Positions 45,001 to 47,270 of a stretch of DNA of 64,000 nucleotides are shown one piece after another; the first letter of the stretch is position 1, and each line of letters starts with the position of its first letter. Made by a program: the position numbers and the translations under genes. Source of the DNA: Paroedura picta (lineage: Eukaryota > Chordata > Lepidosauria > Squamata > Gekkonidae); the NCBI RefSeq assembly GCF_049243985.1, contig NC_135381.1:13069345-13133344 (forward strand). Direction: 5' to 3'. The notes under the pieces were generated by a model. The model saw nothing but the letters and a program-made list of their open reading frames with translations. It searched no databases and was not told where the DNA came from.

Positions 45001-46066
45001 GAACCAACAGATCATCATGGCTTCTAAGATATAACATTATTTGACAAGAATGTTATTTCAGGGGGTAGCCATGTAGGTCTGCAATCGGACAGCTAGATTT
45101 TTAAATTACAAGCTTTCAAGAATCCAAGTTCATATGTTGAAAGCATCACGCAATTTATAAAATTACATAAGATACAGAAAGGAAAAGCATAATGACAGAA
45201 CGGCTATCCCTGATCATAACACTTGAACTCCATGCTGGCCATTGAAACTGATCTGCAGTGGATTCAGGACAAACAAATTCCCAGCCACAAGTGACAGCTG
45301 CAAACTCAGACACCTTTAAAAGAAAGCAGCCAGATTCCTGGGAAAGCGATTTTATGACATTATAATATAAAGACAGAATATCCCTAATATTAGCTACTGA
45401 AACAACAGCAGTTGGTTCTACACCCTGCTTGTAAGTCTCCCAAAGCCGAGATAAAAGAGTTTTGGCACCTCGTTTTTTACTATCTGAAGGAGTCTCAAAG
45501 TGGCTTACAATCAGCATCCCTTCCTCTCCCCACAACAGACACCCTGTAAGGTGGGTGAGGCTGAGAGAGCTCTGAGTGAACTGTGACTGGCCCAGGTCCC
45601 CCAGCTGGCTGCATGAGGACGAGGAGTAGGGAATCAAACCCAGTTCTCCAAATGCGAGCCCTCCATTCTTAACAATTGCACCAAGCTCGTGAGTCACTGT
45701 GGAAGAGCAGCAGAACGAACTTTGGTCGGATCTGCCCGGGTCTCTGGCGCCATTCATACCAGTTCCAGTTCGCAACCCTAAAGACAACCCGCGTCCTTTC
45801 CCTTCCTCCTCCTCCTCCTCCTCCATCAGGCCAAGGTCTCCTCACACAAGCTGAGCAGCCCCTGCCCACCCTGTCAGAGGACCCTGAGACTCCCCCAGGA
45901 CAGGTCAGCAGGAAAGAAGAAGGGAGAGAGAGACAGAAACCGTTGCAAGCCCCCGAAAGGGAGGGTGACGGCGGCCAACCCTCCTCGCCGGCTCTCCCCC
46001 GGCTCCCGCCGCCCCGGCCCCTGGCGAAACCGCAACCTCAGCACCCACCTGCGTGTCAGCCGCCAT
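387..46066 (-). CDS. GCN1: GCN1, eIF2-alpha kinase activator (49 exons; 3' end off window)
   Basis: GCN1 is a giant HEAT-repeat protein of the cytoplasm that rides on ribosomes, senses stalled or collided ribosomes with GCN20-type ABCF partners, and activates the kinase GCN2 in the integrated stress response. The 49 exons listed separately join in frame to 2222 codons and match the human protein (about 2671 aa) as I recall it from its N-terminus (MAADTQVSE) through the helical repeats to an exon ending DALNAITR. The eEF3-like central part (roughly residues 1300-1700) is complete. The C-terminal part, including most of the GCN2 RWD-binding region, lies left of position 387. All introns are GT-AG except three GC-AG introns after exons 23, 32 and 40. 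No stop or frameshift was seen. Introns range from 85 bp (exon 6 to 7) to about 3.2 kb (exon 1 to 2). Confidence 0.97.
785..928 (-). CDS. GCN1: GCN1 exon 48
   Basis: Residues 2085-2132 ([20 protein letters not shown] ... GTGEEQQ), phase 0. The acceptor follows a C-rich tract (ccttag); donor gtacgt. Confidence 0.94.
1489..1548 (+). repeat. SINE-A fragment (tRNA-headed)
   Basis: The first 60 bp of the same SINE as the full copy at 1621 (gagcctcttgtgg ... ggtaagacagcag), cut off before its B box. Confidence 0.7.
1621..1896 (+). repeat. SINE-A, full length
   Basis: tRNA-derived head with A-box-like (tggcgcagagtgttaag) and B-box-like (gggagttcgatccca) sequence, a body shared with the copies at 33089, 42961 and 47625, and a tail of ccttta-type repeats. 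The open frames across it are by-products. Confidence 0.88.
1897..1952 (-). repeat. L2-like LINE 3' tail, minus strand
   Basis: Pattern attagatttttatcctgcca ... caagctggctcaagacagc is the reverse complement of the gcc-gggcgggataaaaat 3' end seen in many copies of this window. Confidence 0.5.
2384..2476 (-). CDS. GCN1: GCN1 exon 47
   Basis: Residues 2054-2084 ([19 protein letters not shown] ... PYLVPK), phase 0. Acceptor cctag, donor gtatgg. Confidence 0.93.
2675..2905. repeat. Fold-back repeat with gacgtttcgcc ends (possibly Penelope-like)
   Basis: Contains tcctgacgtttcgccggg and two opposed segments around tcttcagaggta and tacctctgaagatgccc, followed by ggccacacagcccagaaaac. This is an interspersed repeat type common in squamates that I associate with Penelope-like elements; the family name is tentative. 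Confidence 0.45.
3313..3474 (-). CDS. GCN1: GCN1 exon 46
   Basis: Residues 2000-2053 ([20 protein letters not shown] ... PFLLKQL), phase 0. Acceptor cttcag, donor gtaaat. Confidence 0.94.
3522..3905 (-). repeat. L2-like LINE 3' end, minus strand
   Basis: An ATTC-type tail (attcattcattcact) leads into ggcgggttacatcaac, then sequence like that of the longer minus-strand LINE at 38880-39700 (gctctcagctctcccgggagctc). Confidence 0.6.
4478..4642 (-). CDS. GCN1: GCN1 exon 45
   Basis: Residues 1945-1999 ([20 protein letters not shown] ... STSRDA). Acceptor gacag, donor gtaagt. Confidence 0.95.
4903..5118 (-). CDS. GCN1: GCN1 exon 44
   Basis: Residues 1873-1944 ([20 protein letters not shown] ... 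TCADKRT). Acceptor cccag, donor gttaag. Confidence 0.95.
5282..5399 (-). CDS. GCN1: GCN1 exon 43
   Basis: Residues 1833-1872 ([20 protein letters not shown] ... TAQSNK), as in human. Acceptor ctcag, donor gtgagg. Confidence 0.95.
5523..5675. repeat. Microsatellites (CCCTTC)n then (TTCA)n
   Basis: About 45 bp of ccctt/cccttc units followed by about 25 copies of ttca, near-perfect. The following ctatataccaccсc-type sequence resembles a LINE 3' end, so the tetranucleotide run may be its expanded tail. The long HSFI-repeat open frame is an artefact of this tract. Confidence 0.85.
5956..6098 (-). CDS. GCN1: GCN1 exon 42
   Basis: Residues 1786-1832 ([20 protein letters not shown] ... LFDDLWRI). 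Acceptor cctag, donor gtaagg. Confidence 0.94.
6222..6461 (-). repeat. SINE-B, minus strand
   Basis: A tRNA-headed SINE: toward the minus strand it reads gtagtggtta-like A box and gggtttgattccc-like B box, a body with cctgctttt...gaaggagtctc, and a pyrimidine/agaag tail. Many copies lie in this window. Confidence 0.8.
6516..6712 (-). CDS. GCN1: GCN1 exon 41
   Basis: Residues 1720-1785 ([20 protein letters not shown] ... IIPCILK), near-identical to human. Acceptor atacag, donor gtagga. Confidence 0.95.
6871..7158 (+). repeat. L2-like LINE 3' end
   Basis: The last codons of a decayed reverse-transcriptase ORF (ctccgccaggcatttggtt), an AT-rich 3'UTR, then gccttcgaggagggcggtatataaat and an attaatta tail. 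Confidence 0.65.
7298..7330. repeat. (TC)n/(CA)n microsatellite
   Basis: A short ctctctctcacacacacaca run with one interruption. Confidence 0.85.
7710..7848 (-). CDS. GCN1: GCN1 exon 40 (GC donor)
   Basis: Residues 1674-1719 ([20 protein letters not shown] ... DRSGAAQ). The exon ends CAA G, followed by gcaaga; no usable GT is near and the next exon resumes with GT CTG GCT (Gly-Leu-Ala). Third GC-AG intron of the gene. Confidence 0.93.
7930..8115 (+). repeat. 5S-rRNA-headed SINE
   Basis: Begins with a 5S-like segment (ccctggtcaatactaggatgggagacc) and continues with aaggcaatggcaaacaacctctg and agtcagctgcgacttggtgg. Related minus copies lie at 19180, 49028 and 57935. Confidence 0.6.
8284..8415 (+). 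repeat. tRNA-headed SINE-C
   Basis: ggctcagttggtaaagc (A box) and ggttcaattcc (B box), then ctccagt...ggacctg. It is a tRNA-related SINE head rather than a tRNA gene: no acceptor stem closes. Confidence 0.55.
8487..8555 (-). CDS. GCN1: GCN1 exon 39
   Basis: Residues 1651-1673 ([20 protein letters not shown] ... VPE), phase 0. Acceptor tttcag, donor gtatgc. Confidence 0.94.
9132..9690 (+). repeat. L2-like LINE 3' end with ORF2 remnant
   Basis: The plus strand holds the decayed C-terminal reverse-transcriptase segment (gctgcaggccctgccagag, tgggcctgcaagatggagc), an AT-rich 3'UTR and the end gtgaaccgccatgagccag...acagaaattaaat. Confidence 0.65.
9695..9935 (+). repeat. CR1 LINE 3' end
   Basis: The CR1 ORF2 tail and 3'UTR (cagggggttggactagatga) ending in the diagnostic octamer repeats atgattctatgattct. 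Confidence 0.85.
9950..10165 (+). repeat. L2-like LINE 3' tail
   Basis: An AT-rich 3'UTR followed by ccctgagccttaagggacgg and a-rich sequence. Confidence 0.55.
10208..10428 (-). CDS. GCN1: GCN1 exon 38
   Basis: Residues 1577-1650 ([20 protein letters not shown] ... SLTDQK), eEF3-like region. Acceptor cacag, donor gtacgc. Confidence 0.95.
10951..11088. mobile_element. hAT MITE-1, near-perfect palindrome
   Basis: A 138-bp element made of two arms (caggggtagtcaacctgtgg inward) around a 4-base loop, one mismatch between arms. Flanked by the 8-bp target duplication gtttaaac on both sides (10943-10950, 11089-11096), as expected for hAT. Non-autonomous. Confidence 0.88.
11686..11865 (-). CDS. GCN1: GCN1 exon 37
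   Basis: Residues 1517-1576 ([20 protein letters not shown] ... RNPEIL), as in human. Acceptor ccccag, donor gtaagc. Confidence 0.95.
11961..12012. mobile_element. hAT MITE-1, right half
   Basis: Degraded arm gggaattgaagtccatgg ... gactacccctg; the partner arm is missing. Ends 28 bp from the GCN1 exon 36 donor. Confidence 0.7.
12041..12155 (-). CDS. GCN1: GCN1 exon 36
   Basis: Residues 1479-1516 ([20 protein letters not shown] ... SWRTKA). Acceptor ctcaag, donor gtaagc. A half hAT MITE ends 28 bp inside the following intron. Confidence 0.94.
12840..13010 (+). repeat. L2-like LINE 3' tail
   Basis: An AT-rich 3'UTR with ttacccaccctgattcaattg and gtgggctataaaaataaag. Confidence 0.5.
13144..13265 (-). 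CDS. GCN1: GCN1 exon 35
   Basis: Residues 1438-1478 ([20 protein letters not shown] ... GNQYVRE), as in human. Acceptor caacag, donor gtaagg. Confidence 0.95.
13660..13906 (-). CDS. GCN1: GCN1 exon 34
   Basis: Residues 1356-1437 ([19 protein letters not shown] ... FRRRE), eEF3-like region. Two AGs 6 bp apart are both in frame. The upstream one (ctcatag) gives VQESV as in human; the downstream one would drop V-Q. Donor gtgaat. Confidence 0.93.
14025..14460 (-). repeat. CR1 LINE 3' end, minus strand
   Basis: A 114-residue open frame matches the CR1 ORF2 C-terminus ([40 protein letters not shown]). The 3'UTR and the agaatcatagag octamer tail follow on the left. Little decayed, so fairly young. 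Confidence 0.9.
14826..15070 (+). repeat. L2-like LINE tail merging into A/T-rich and (AAT)n repeats
   Basis: gggaggggtgggctaaaaata is followed by poly-A, (AATT/AAAT)n and about 11 copies of aat (15038-15070), ending about 20 bp from the GCN1 exon 33 donor. Confidence 0.6.
15092..15286 (-). CDS. GCN1: GCN1 exon 33
   Basis: Residues 1291-1355 ([20 protein letters not shown] ... STPSQQ), start of the eEF3-like region. The acceptor ttttttag follows the GC-AG intron; donor gtagtt. An (AAT)n tract begins about 20 bp inside the next intron. Confidence 0.94.
15395..15480 (+). repeat. LINE/SINE tail (ttgtaagcttctttgggt type)
   Basis: gtaagcttctttgggtcc ... aagggctggatataaac, the same ending as at 29584-29650. 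Confidence 0.45.
15862..16027 (-). CDS. GCN1: GCN1 exon 32 (GC donor)
   Basis: Residues 1235-1290 ([20 protein letters not shown] ... LNTHGK). It must end at GGC AAG, directly followed by gcaagt, the classic GC-AG donor. Acceptor gacag. Confidence 0.92.
16149..16219 (-). CDS. GCN1: GCN1 exon 31
   Basis: Residues 1212-1234 ([20 protein letters not shown] ... WEA). Acceptor tgtcag, donor gtactc. Confidence 0.91.
16295..16710 (-). repeat. CR1 LINE 3' end, minus strand
   Basis: catctagttcaaccccctgc, cacagtgaccccaattcc and ggaagcctgttccactgag are CR1 ORF2-end/3'UTR landmarks in reverse. The element lies close to the GCN1 exon 30 donor. Confidence 0.75.
16745..16934 (-). CDS. GCN1: GCN1 exon 30
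   Basis: Residues 1148-1211 ([20 protein letters not shown] ... IYQEKLY). Acceptor ctgcag, donor gtaagt. A CR1 3' end stops about 35 bp inside the following intron. Confidence 0.93.
17171..17298 (-). CDS. GCN1: GCN1 exon 29
   Basis: Residues 1106-1147 ([20 protein letters not shown] ... EIRKLAE). Acceptor tttcag, donor gtgaga. Confidence 0.94.
17688..17775 (+). repeat. SINE-B head, truncated
   Basis: ggtgtagtggttaggaacag ... ctccacatgcagccagctgg, then unrelated sequence. Confidence 0.65.
17924..18067 (-). CDS. GCN1: GCN1 exon 28
   Basis: Residues 1058-1105 ([20 protein letters not shown] ... VRDAALR), phase 0. Acceptor ctcag. The donor gtctgt is weak beyond the GT but is the only site that keeps frame and length with human. 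Confidence 0.91.
18819..18899 (-). CDS. GCN1: GCN1 exon 27
   Basis: Residues 1031-1057 ([18 protein letters not shown] ... SPRLQ), phase 0. Acceptor gtcag, donor gtgagc. Too short to show as a long open frame. Confidence 0.91.
19180..19425 (-). repeat. 5S-headed SINE, minus strand, split by a hAT MITE
   Basis: The 3' body (cttatggagactctgtagg) and 5S-like head (actcccatccaaggactaat) are separated by the MITE at 19211-19308; rejoined text is the usual SINE order. Confidence 0.6.
19211..19308. mobile_element. hAT MITE-1 inserted in a SINE
   Basis: Arms ctgggtggccaaactgtg and ctgtttggccacccctg with an internally deleted middle. Flanks ctgtaggc/ccataggg are a degraded 8-bp duplication. Confidence 0.65.
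19490..19645. repeat. Repeat family D (ctttaagaccaacaaag type)
   Basis: gtgggtagccacgttggtctg ... caactttaagatcaacgaag ... gaaagcttgtatct. An abundant squamate interspersed repeat; I cannot assign its class. Confidence 0.55.
19915..20096 (-). CDS. GCN1: GCN1 exon 26
   Basis: Residues 970-1030 ([20 protein letters not shown] ... NLLVDE). Acceptor tcgtag, donor gtgaga. Confidence 0.93.
20268..20345 (+). repeat. tRNA-headed SINE-C fragment
   Basis: ttggcttagcatgcagaagg and cagactcaatccctg resemble the A/B-box head at 8284. Confidence 0.4.
20456..20614 (-). CDS. GCN1: GCN1 exon 25
   Basis: Residues 917-969 ([20 protein letters not shown] ... SKGEAA). Acceptor ccgcag, donor gtgagg. Confidence 0.92.
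21195..21478 (-). repeat. SINE-B, minus strand
   Basis: Full-length: agaagaagagctaggttttt tail at left, head cttaacaccacactggctct at right. Confidence 0.8.
21596..21888 (-). repeat. SINE-B, minus strand
   Basis: Full-length: an agaagaagaagaa tail, gttggttcttatatgccgc, head ctaaccactacaccaaactgg. Second copy in the same orientation 118 bp from the first. Confidence 0.85.
22262..22460 (-). CDS. GCN1: GCN1 exon 24
   Basis: Residues 851-916 ([20 protein letters not shown] ... AHLKTF). Acceptor ttgcag, donor gttagt. Confidence 0.93.
22572..22645. repeat. Repeat family D fragment
   Basis: gagtctcgtggcaccttaaagaccagtgaat resembles the family D core. Confidence 0.4.
23422..23512. mobile_element. 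hAT MITE-2, left part
   Basis: caggctttctcaaccggg...acagccctggaagggtttcc, the same start as the element at 56894. Ends about 27 bp from the GC donor of GCN1 exon 23. Confidence 0.65.
23540..23653 (-). CDS. GCN1: GCN1 exon 23 (GC donor)
   Basis: Residues 813-850 ([18 protein letters not shown] ... RKQLKE), the rest of the Lys/Glu-rich linker. The frame demands that the exon end at AAA GAG, directly followed by gcaagc, so this is a GC-AG intron. Acceptor ctgcag. Confidence 0.92.
24206..24465 (+). repeat. SINE-B
   Basis: Full-length: agccagcatggtgcggtggtt head, gggttagattccccac B box, tail aacagcttttcttcttc. Confidence 0.82.
24661..24754 (-). CDS. GCN1: GCN1 exon 22
   Basis: Residues 781-812 ([20 protein letters not shown] ... 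LELKE), the start of the highly charged, coiled-coil-like linker. Acceptor gtcag, donor gtgagg. Confidence 0.94.
24899..25077 (-). CDS. GCN1: GCN1 exon 21
   Basis: Residues 722-780 ([20 protein letters not shown] ... LYDKSILH). Acceptor gacag, donor gtgagg. Confidence 0.93.
25390..25592 (+). repeat. CR1 LINE 3' end
   Basis: Same sequence as 9695-9935 (gggggttggactagatgacc) with an atgattctatga tail. Confidence 0.85.
25748..25872 (-). CDS. GCN1: GCN1 exon 20
   Basis: Residues 680-721 ([20 protein letters not shown] ... TQKPMNK). Acceptor gtccag, donor gtagcc. Confidence 0.93.
25998..26187 (-). CDS. GCN1: GCN1 exon 19
   Basis: Residues 617-679 ([19 protein letters not shown] ... SNHPSL). Acceptor cccccag, donor gtgagc. 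Confidence 0.93.
26388..26745. repeat. Repeat family D, long copy
   Basis: gatgggtagccctgttggtct at left and attttgttagcctttaggg at right enclose about 300 bp; the ends are characteristic of the family. Confidence 0.5.
26862..26940. repeat. AT-rich low-complexity run plus SINE-B end
   Basis: About 50 bp of ttatattatatttta, followed by gcaagagttggttcttgctt, a SINE-B 3' end. Confidence 0.5.
27339..27494 (-). CDS. GCN1: GCN1 exon 18
   Basis: Residues 565-616 ([14 protein letters not shown] ... AVLSSHK), phase 0. The acceptor is the second of two adjacent AGs (tttcag then gcag). The first would shift frame, and the second gives KVQY|CHRA, the same length as human KVQQYHRA. Donor gtaaat. Confidence 0.9.
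28242..28321 (-). CDS. GCN1: GCN1 exon 17
   Basis: Residues 538-564 ([20 protein letters not shown] ... KVQY). Acceptor ctgcag, donor gtatag, a weak but valid GT site. Confidence 0.91.
28945..29037 (-). CDS. GCN1: GCN1 exon 16
   Basis: Residues 507-537 ([20 protein letters not shown] ... SASEE). Acceptor cacag, donor gtgagt. Confidence 0.92.
29584..29650 (+). repeat. LINE/SINE tail (gcttctttgggt type)
   Basis: ttctttgggtccccccccc, gggagaaaagcaggatataa and an aagtaaataaataag tail. Confidence 0.5.
29926..30078 (-). CDS. GCN1: GCN1 exon 15
   Basis: Residues 456-506 ([20 protein letters not shown] ... SVADPQI). Two acceptors lie 17 bp apart, ctctgcag at 30079 and ttttcag at 30062. Only the outer one keeps frame with exon 14 and supplies the residues matching human GDTLLQ, so it was chosen. 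Donor gtaaga. Confidence 0.91.
30209..30283. mobile_element. hAT MITE-1, deleted copy
   Basis: Ends cagggggtggc and ttagccacccctg; degraded 8-bp duplication ctctatgg/ctctacag. Confidence 0.7.
30447..30823. mobile_element. hAT-type non-autonomous element (cagtggtccccaacc ends)
   Basis: 377 bp with inverted ends cagtggtccccaacc / ggttggggaccactg and flanking 8-bp repeats gtttaaag/ttttaaag. GC-rich inside (accggtaccggtccccgg). Overlapping open frames are not genes. Confidence 0.8.
31207..31380 (-). CDS. GCN1: GCN1 exon 14
   Basis: Residues 398-455 ([15 protein letters not shown] ... CMLSSFK). Acceptor aatcag, donor gtaagg. Confidence 0.93.
31511..31609 (-). CDS. GCN1: GCN1 exon 13
   Basis: Residues 365-397 ([17 protein letters not shown] ... 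IPFLQQE). Acceptor tttcag, donor gtcagc. Confidence 0.93.
31667..31922 (+). repeat. SINE-B
   Basis: Full-length: agccagcatggtgtcgtgg head, ggtttgattccccgc B box, tail aaaaccaactcttcttttt. Confidence 0.85.
32032..32090. mobile_element. hAT MITE-1, left half
   Basis: caggggtagtcaacctgtgg ... caattcccacgagccc, then truncated about 20 bp from the GCN1 exon 12 donor. Confidence 0.75.
32111..32161 (-). CDS. GCN1: GCN1 exon 12
   Basis: A 51-bp exon, residues 348-364 ([16 protein letters not shown]). Acceptor ttggtag, donor gtaaga. A half hAT MITE ends about 20 bp inside the following intron. Confidence 0.92.
32895..33083 (+). repeat. L2-like LINE tail with (TTAA)n
   Basis: ttgtaaaccgccgcaagc, gagcggcggtcatacaaat, then about nine ttaa repeats (33047-33083). 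Confidence 0.65.
33089..33380 (-). repeat. SINE-A, minus strand, full length
   Basis: A taaaggtaaaggtaaaggt tail at left and head cgccacaagaggctc at right; the body matches 1621-1896. Inserted directly beside the (TTAA)n tail. Confidence 0.9.
33897..34025 (-). CDS. GCN1: GCN1 exon 11
   Basis: Residues 305-347 ([19 protein letters not shown] ... HLFAILG). Acceptor ttttag, donor gtgagt. Confidence 0.93.
34839..34913 (-). CDS. GCN1: GCN1 exon 10
   Basis: Residues 280-304 ([20 protein letters not shown] ... GLA) with split codons at both ends. Acceptor cttcag, donor gtaagt. Confidence 0.93.
34972..35152. mobile_element. hAT MITE-1 with a duplicated arm
   Basis: caggggtgaccaaactgtag to tttggccaccttcg, with flanking repeats tcctatga/gcctatga. 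Three arm copies instead of two, making it 181 bp. Confidence 0.78.
35222..35493 (-). repeat. SINE-B, minus strand
   Basis: Full-length: aagaagagttggttcttata tail, head taaccactacaccaagc. Confidence 0.85.
35683..35791 (-). CDS. GCN1: GCN1 exon 9
   Basis: Residues 244-279 ([20 protein letters not shown] ... SPENAIE) plus one base. Acceptor ttgcag, donor gtgagt. Confidence 0.93.
35958..36091. mobile_element. hAT MITE-1, palindromic
   Basis: A 134-bp two-arm element, flanks gtctggac/gcctggac (8-bp duplication with one change). Confidence 0.82.
36898..37000 (-). repeat. L2-like LINE tail, minus strand
   Basis: ttattttatttgtttcttat then actgccctccgttgcggctc and gtggtttgcagaaaatg. Confidence 0.55.
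37449..37517 (-). CDS. GCN1: GCN1 exon 8
   Basis: Residues 221-243 ([15 protein letters not shown] ... KHVL), phase 0. Acceptor ctacag, donor gtgaga. Confidence 0.93.
37729..37863 (-). CDS. GCN1: GCN1 exon 7
   Basis: Residues 176-220 ([19 protein letters not shown] ... IIDRYK), phase 0. Acceptor cctcag, donor gtgagt. Confidence 0.93.
37949..38047 (-). CDS. GCN1: GCN1 exon 6
   Basis: Residues 143-175 ([15 protein letters not shown] ... LNRLWKE), phase 0 at both ends. Acceptor ttaacag, donor gtgaaa. The next intron is only 85 bp, the shortest of the gene here. Confidence 0.93.
38139..38274. mobile_element. hAT MITE-1 with perfect target duplication
   Basis: A 136-bp two-arm element flanked by atctagag at 38131-38138 and 38275-38282. 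The intact duplication suggests a younger insertion. Confidence 0.88.
38358..38480 (-). repeat. L2-like LINE tail, minus strand
   Basis: tttattttatttttaagatt then ggctgccccctcccttcac. Confidence 0.4.
38739..38847 (-). CDS. GCN1: GCN1 exon 5
   Basis: Residues 106-142 ([20 protein letters not shown] ... WEKL). A hydrophobic helix TCLLVRIVF is as in human. Acceptor gacag, donor gtaagg. Confidence 0.93.
38880..39700 (-). repeat. L2-like LINE, minus strand, ORF2 C-terminus and 3'UTR
   Basis: Reading leftward from 39700: a decayed reverse-transcriptase C-terminal segment ([29 protein letters not shown]), then the 3'UTR, then tgtaatccgcc...gagtcccaccaagg and an (AAACA)n tail at about 38885-38907. 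This defines the family whose short 3' tails recur across the window. Confidence 0.75.
40180..40400. repeat. Repeat family D, two 3' ends in tandem
   Basis: gccacaaattttgttaggttttaaggtgcc and ttcaattttgttcatctttaagatgct are two copies of the same end, 90 bp apart. Confidence 0.5.
40757..40888 (-). CDS. GCN1: GCN1 exon 4
   Basis: Residues 62-105, starting with a split Arg codon and then [15 protein letters not shown] and ending SSKAGGP. Acceptor ccactag, donor gtgaga. Confidence 0.93.
41514..41577 (-). CDS. GCN1: GCN1 exon 3
   Basis: Short exon, residues 41-61 ([20 protein letters not shown]). It is bounded by acceptor tttcag and donor gtgaga and is in phase with both neighbours; too short to appear as a long open frame. 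Confidence 0.92.
41692..41766 (-). repeat. CR1 LINE 3' tail, minus strand
   Basis: Three tagaatca octamer repeats, then gagttggaaggggccataca. Confidence 0.8.
41795..41935 (-). repeat. tRNA-headed SINE-C, minus strand
   Basis: Head (ccactaagccatggctc) at right and actgaacctggggcct as B box, in reverse. Confidence 0.5.
42779..42881 (-). CDS. GCN1: GCN1 exon 2
   Basis: Residues 7-40 ([12 protein letters not shown] ... ELGRCITGK) plus one base of codon 41. Acceptor tttag, donor gtattt. Confidence 0.93.
42961..43248 (-). repeat. SINE-A, minus strand, full length
   Basis: Same layout as 33089-33380; tail aaaggtaaagataaaggt at left, head at right. Confidence 0.9.
44690..44845 (+). repeat. L2-like LINE tail
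   Basis: AT-rich 3'UTR, then gttaaccaccccaagatgac, gtgggttataaatataa and aaataaaataaataaa. Confidence 0.6.
45058..45125. repeat. Repeat family D fragment
   Basis: gggggtagccatgtaggtctg ... caagctttcaagaatcc. Confidence 0.45.
45395..45692 (-). repeat. SINE-B, minus strand
   Basis: gttggttctacaccctgctt, ctgaaggagtctcaaagtgg, head cttaacaattgcaccaagc. Its right end reaches the edge of the GCN1 CpG island. Confidence 0.75.
46049..46066 (-). CDS. GCN1: GCN1 exon 1 (start codon)
   Basis: Encodes MAADTQ, identical to the human N-terminus. The ATG at 46066 sits in a CpG-rich stretch and is followed by GGCGGC. Donor gtgggt. The 5'UTR extends right of 46066, to about 46090-46150 by position of the promoter motifs. 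Confidence 0.93.
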
Positions 46067-46300
46067 AGCGCCGGCTCCGACCCGGAAGCAGTCCCCCTAT
46101 GGCAGGCCCTGCGGTCGACTCAGCCTGCTTGCGTCAATGGGACGTAGAAGTTCCGCGCCACGCCCTCCGGCTCCCCCCGCCCCTCTCTATAGTTGCTAAG
46201 AGACAAGGGTTGGGAAGGGGGGAGACTGGAGAGGGCCCGGGAAGCCCGGTTCTGATCCAGGGGCTGTCAGTGGATCCAAGTCGCCATTGGGCTGCTTAGT
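46067..46300 (-). promoter_or_regulatory. GCN1: GCN1 promoter, CpG-rich and TATA-less
   Basis: A GC- and CpG-rich stretch (about 45780-46300) surrounds the GCN1 start codon. An ETS-type motif (ccggaag on + at 46082-46088, reading CTTCCGG toward GCN1) lies 16 bp upstream of the ATG, as in many housekeeping promoters. No TATA box was seen. A further GC-box-like run lies at about 46175-46185. The transcription start itself cannot be fixed from sequence. Confidence 0.55.
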
Positions 46301-46375
46301 GGCTGTACTACATGAGGCTAACACGCCTGTGGCATCCTCTCTGCAGGGATCTTTGATTGATTGACTGATTATCTT

Positions 46376-46975
46376 TCTATATCACTCTCCCTTAAGGCTT
46401 AGGGCAGTTTGCATAAAACTTTTGGGGTAGGGTTATGAAAACAAACAGCTGAAGCCACAGGGTATAGAAAATACAGTGAATTGCTCAACAAAATTTGAGT
46501 CCAATGACACCTTTAATTTACTTATTTTTAATTTTTTAAAGTATGTTTCTATACCCCCCCCCCCAAGGCTTAGGGCAGTTTGCATAAAACATTTGGGGTA
46601 GGGTTATTTAAACAAGCAGCAGAGGCCACGGGGTGTAGGAAATGCAGTGAATGGCTCAACAAAATTTGAGTCCTTTATTTACCACCTCCCCGTAAGGCTC
46701 AAGGCAGTTCGCATAAAACTTTTGGGTAGGATTATCAAAACAGGAAAGGCCACGGAGTGTAGGAAACACAGTGGATTGCTCATAAAAATGTGGGTCCAAT
46801 GGCACATTATTTCTACACTGCCCTCCCCTAAGGATCAGGGCAGTTTACATAAAACTTTTGGGGTAGGGTATGAAAACAAACATCAGAGGCCAGGGGTGTA
46901 GGAAGCAGTGAATTGCTCAACAAAATTTGAGTCCAATGGCACCTTTAATTTTTTTAAGGCTCAGGGCAGGTCCCG
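46376..46975. repeat. Tandem array, about 4.2 copies of a 130-170-bp unit
   Basis: Each unit runs from a LINE-tail-like part (aaggcttagggcagtttgca, taaaacttttggggtagggt) to a family-D-like part (gctcaacaaaatttgagtcc, aatggcacctttaattt). Units start near 46380, 46548, 46684 and 46812; a partial fifth ends near 46975. Copies differ by small changes, so the array is not recent. Confidence 0.75.
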
Positions 46976-47270
46976 CTTACCTCAGGGACCACTTACCTTG
47001 TTATGCCCCCTGCAGAGCTTTTCGCTCTGCGGGTATGAATCAAGTATGGTAAACTGAAGCCTACGAATATGAAAGGTTCAAGTGGGTAGCCATGTTGATC
47101 TGACGCAGAGCCTTCATGTGCACGTTCACCTCAGATACATCATGGAATGAAAATAATCCCATGACATTGCATGTGAGGAACTGTGCATGCACACAAATCT
47201 CATACCATGAATAAAAAATCGTGGTCTTAAGAGATGCCACTGGATCAAAAAGAATGGTCAAATTCTAATT
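46976..47270. repeat. LINE fragment and repeat family D copy
   Basis: ttgttatgccccctgcagag and gctctgcgggtatgaatc match the start of the LINE at 9132; from 47072 a family D copy (gtgggtagccatgttgatctg) follows. Confidence 0.45.

Larger units (their letters stand above)
1..46048 (-). other. GCN1 intronic intervals in which nothing was recognised
   Basis: No gene, RNA or nameable repeat was seen in these intronic stretches over about 300 bp: 1-386, 929-1454, 1953-2383, 3906-4477, 8556-9131, 11105-11685, 12156-12839, 13907-14024, 17299-17687, 18068-18818, 20615-21194, 22646-23421, 23654-24205, 26746-27338, 27495-28241, 28322-28944, 29038-29925 (apart from a 33-bp direct repeat), 30824-31206, 32162-32894, 33381-33896, 34026-34838, 36092-36897, 37001-37448, 39701-40179, 40889-41513, 41936-42778 and 43249-44689. 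Low-copy or old repeats may be hidden here. Confidence 0.5.

Noticed and set aside
45155-45826. 223-codon minus-strand open frame near the GCN1 promoter
   Set aside because: Runs through a SINE-B copy and a low-complexity Glu-rich CpG-island stretch; no homology recognised.
45676-46068. 130-codon plus-strand frame across the GCN1 start
   Set aside because: Antisense to GCN1 exon 1 in CpG-rich DNA; proline-rich composition is expected there.
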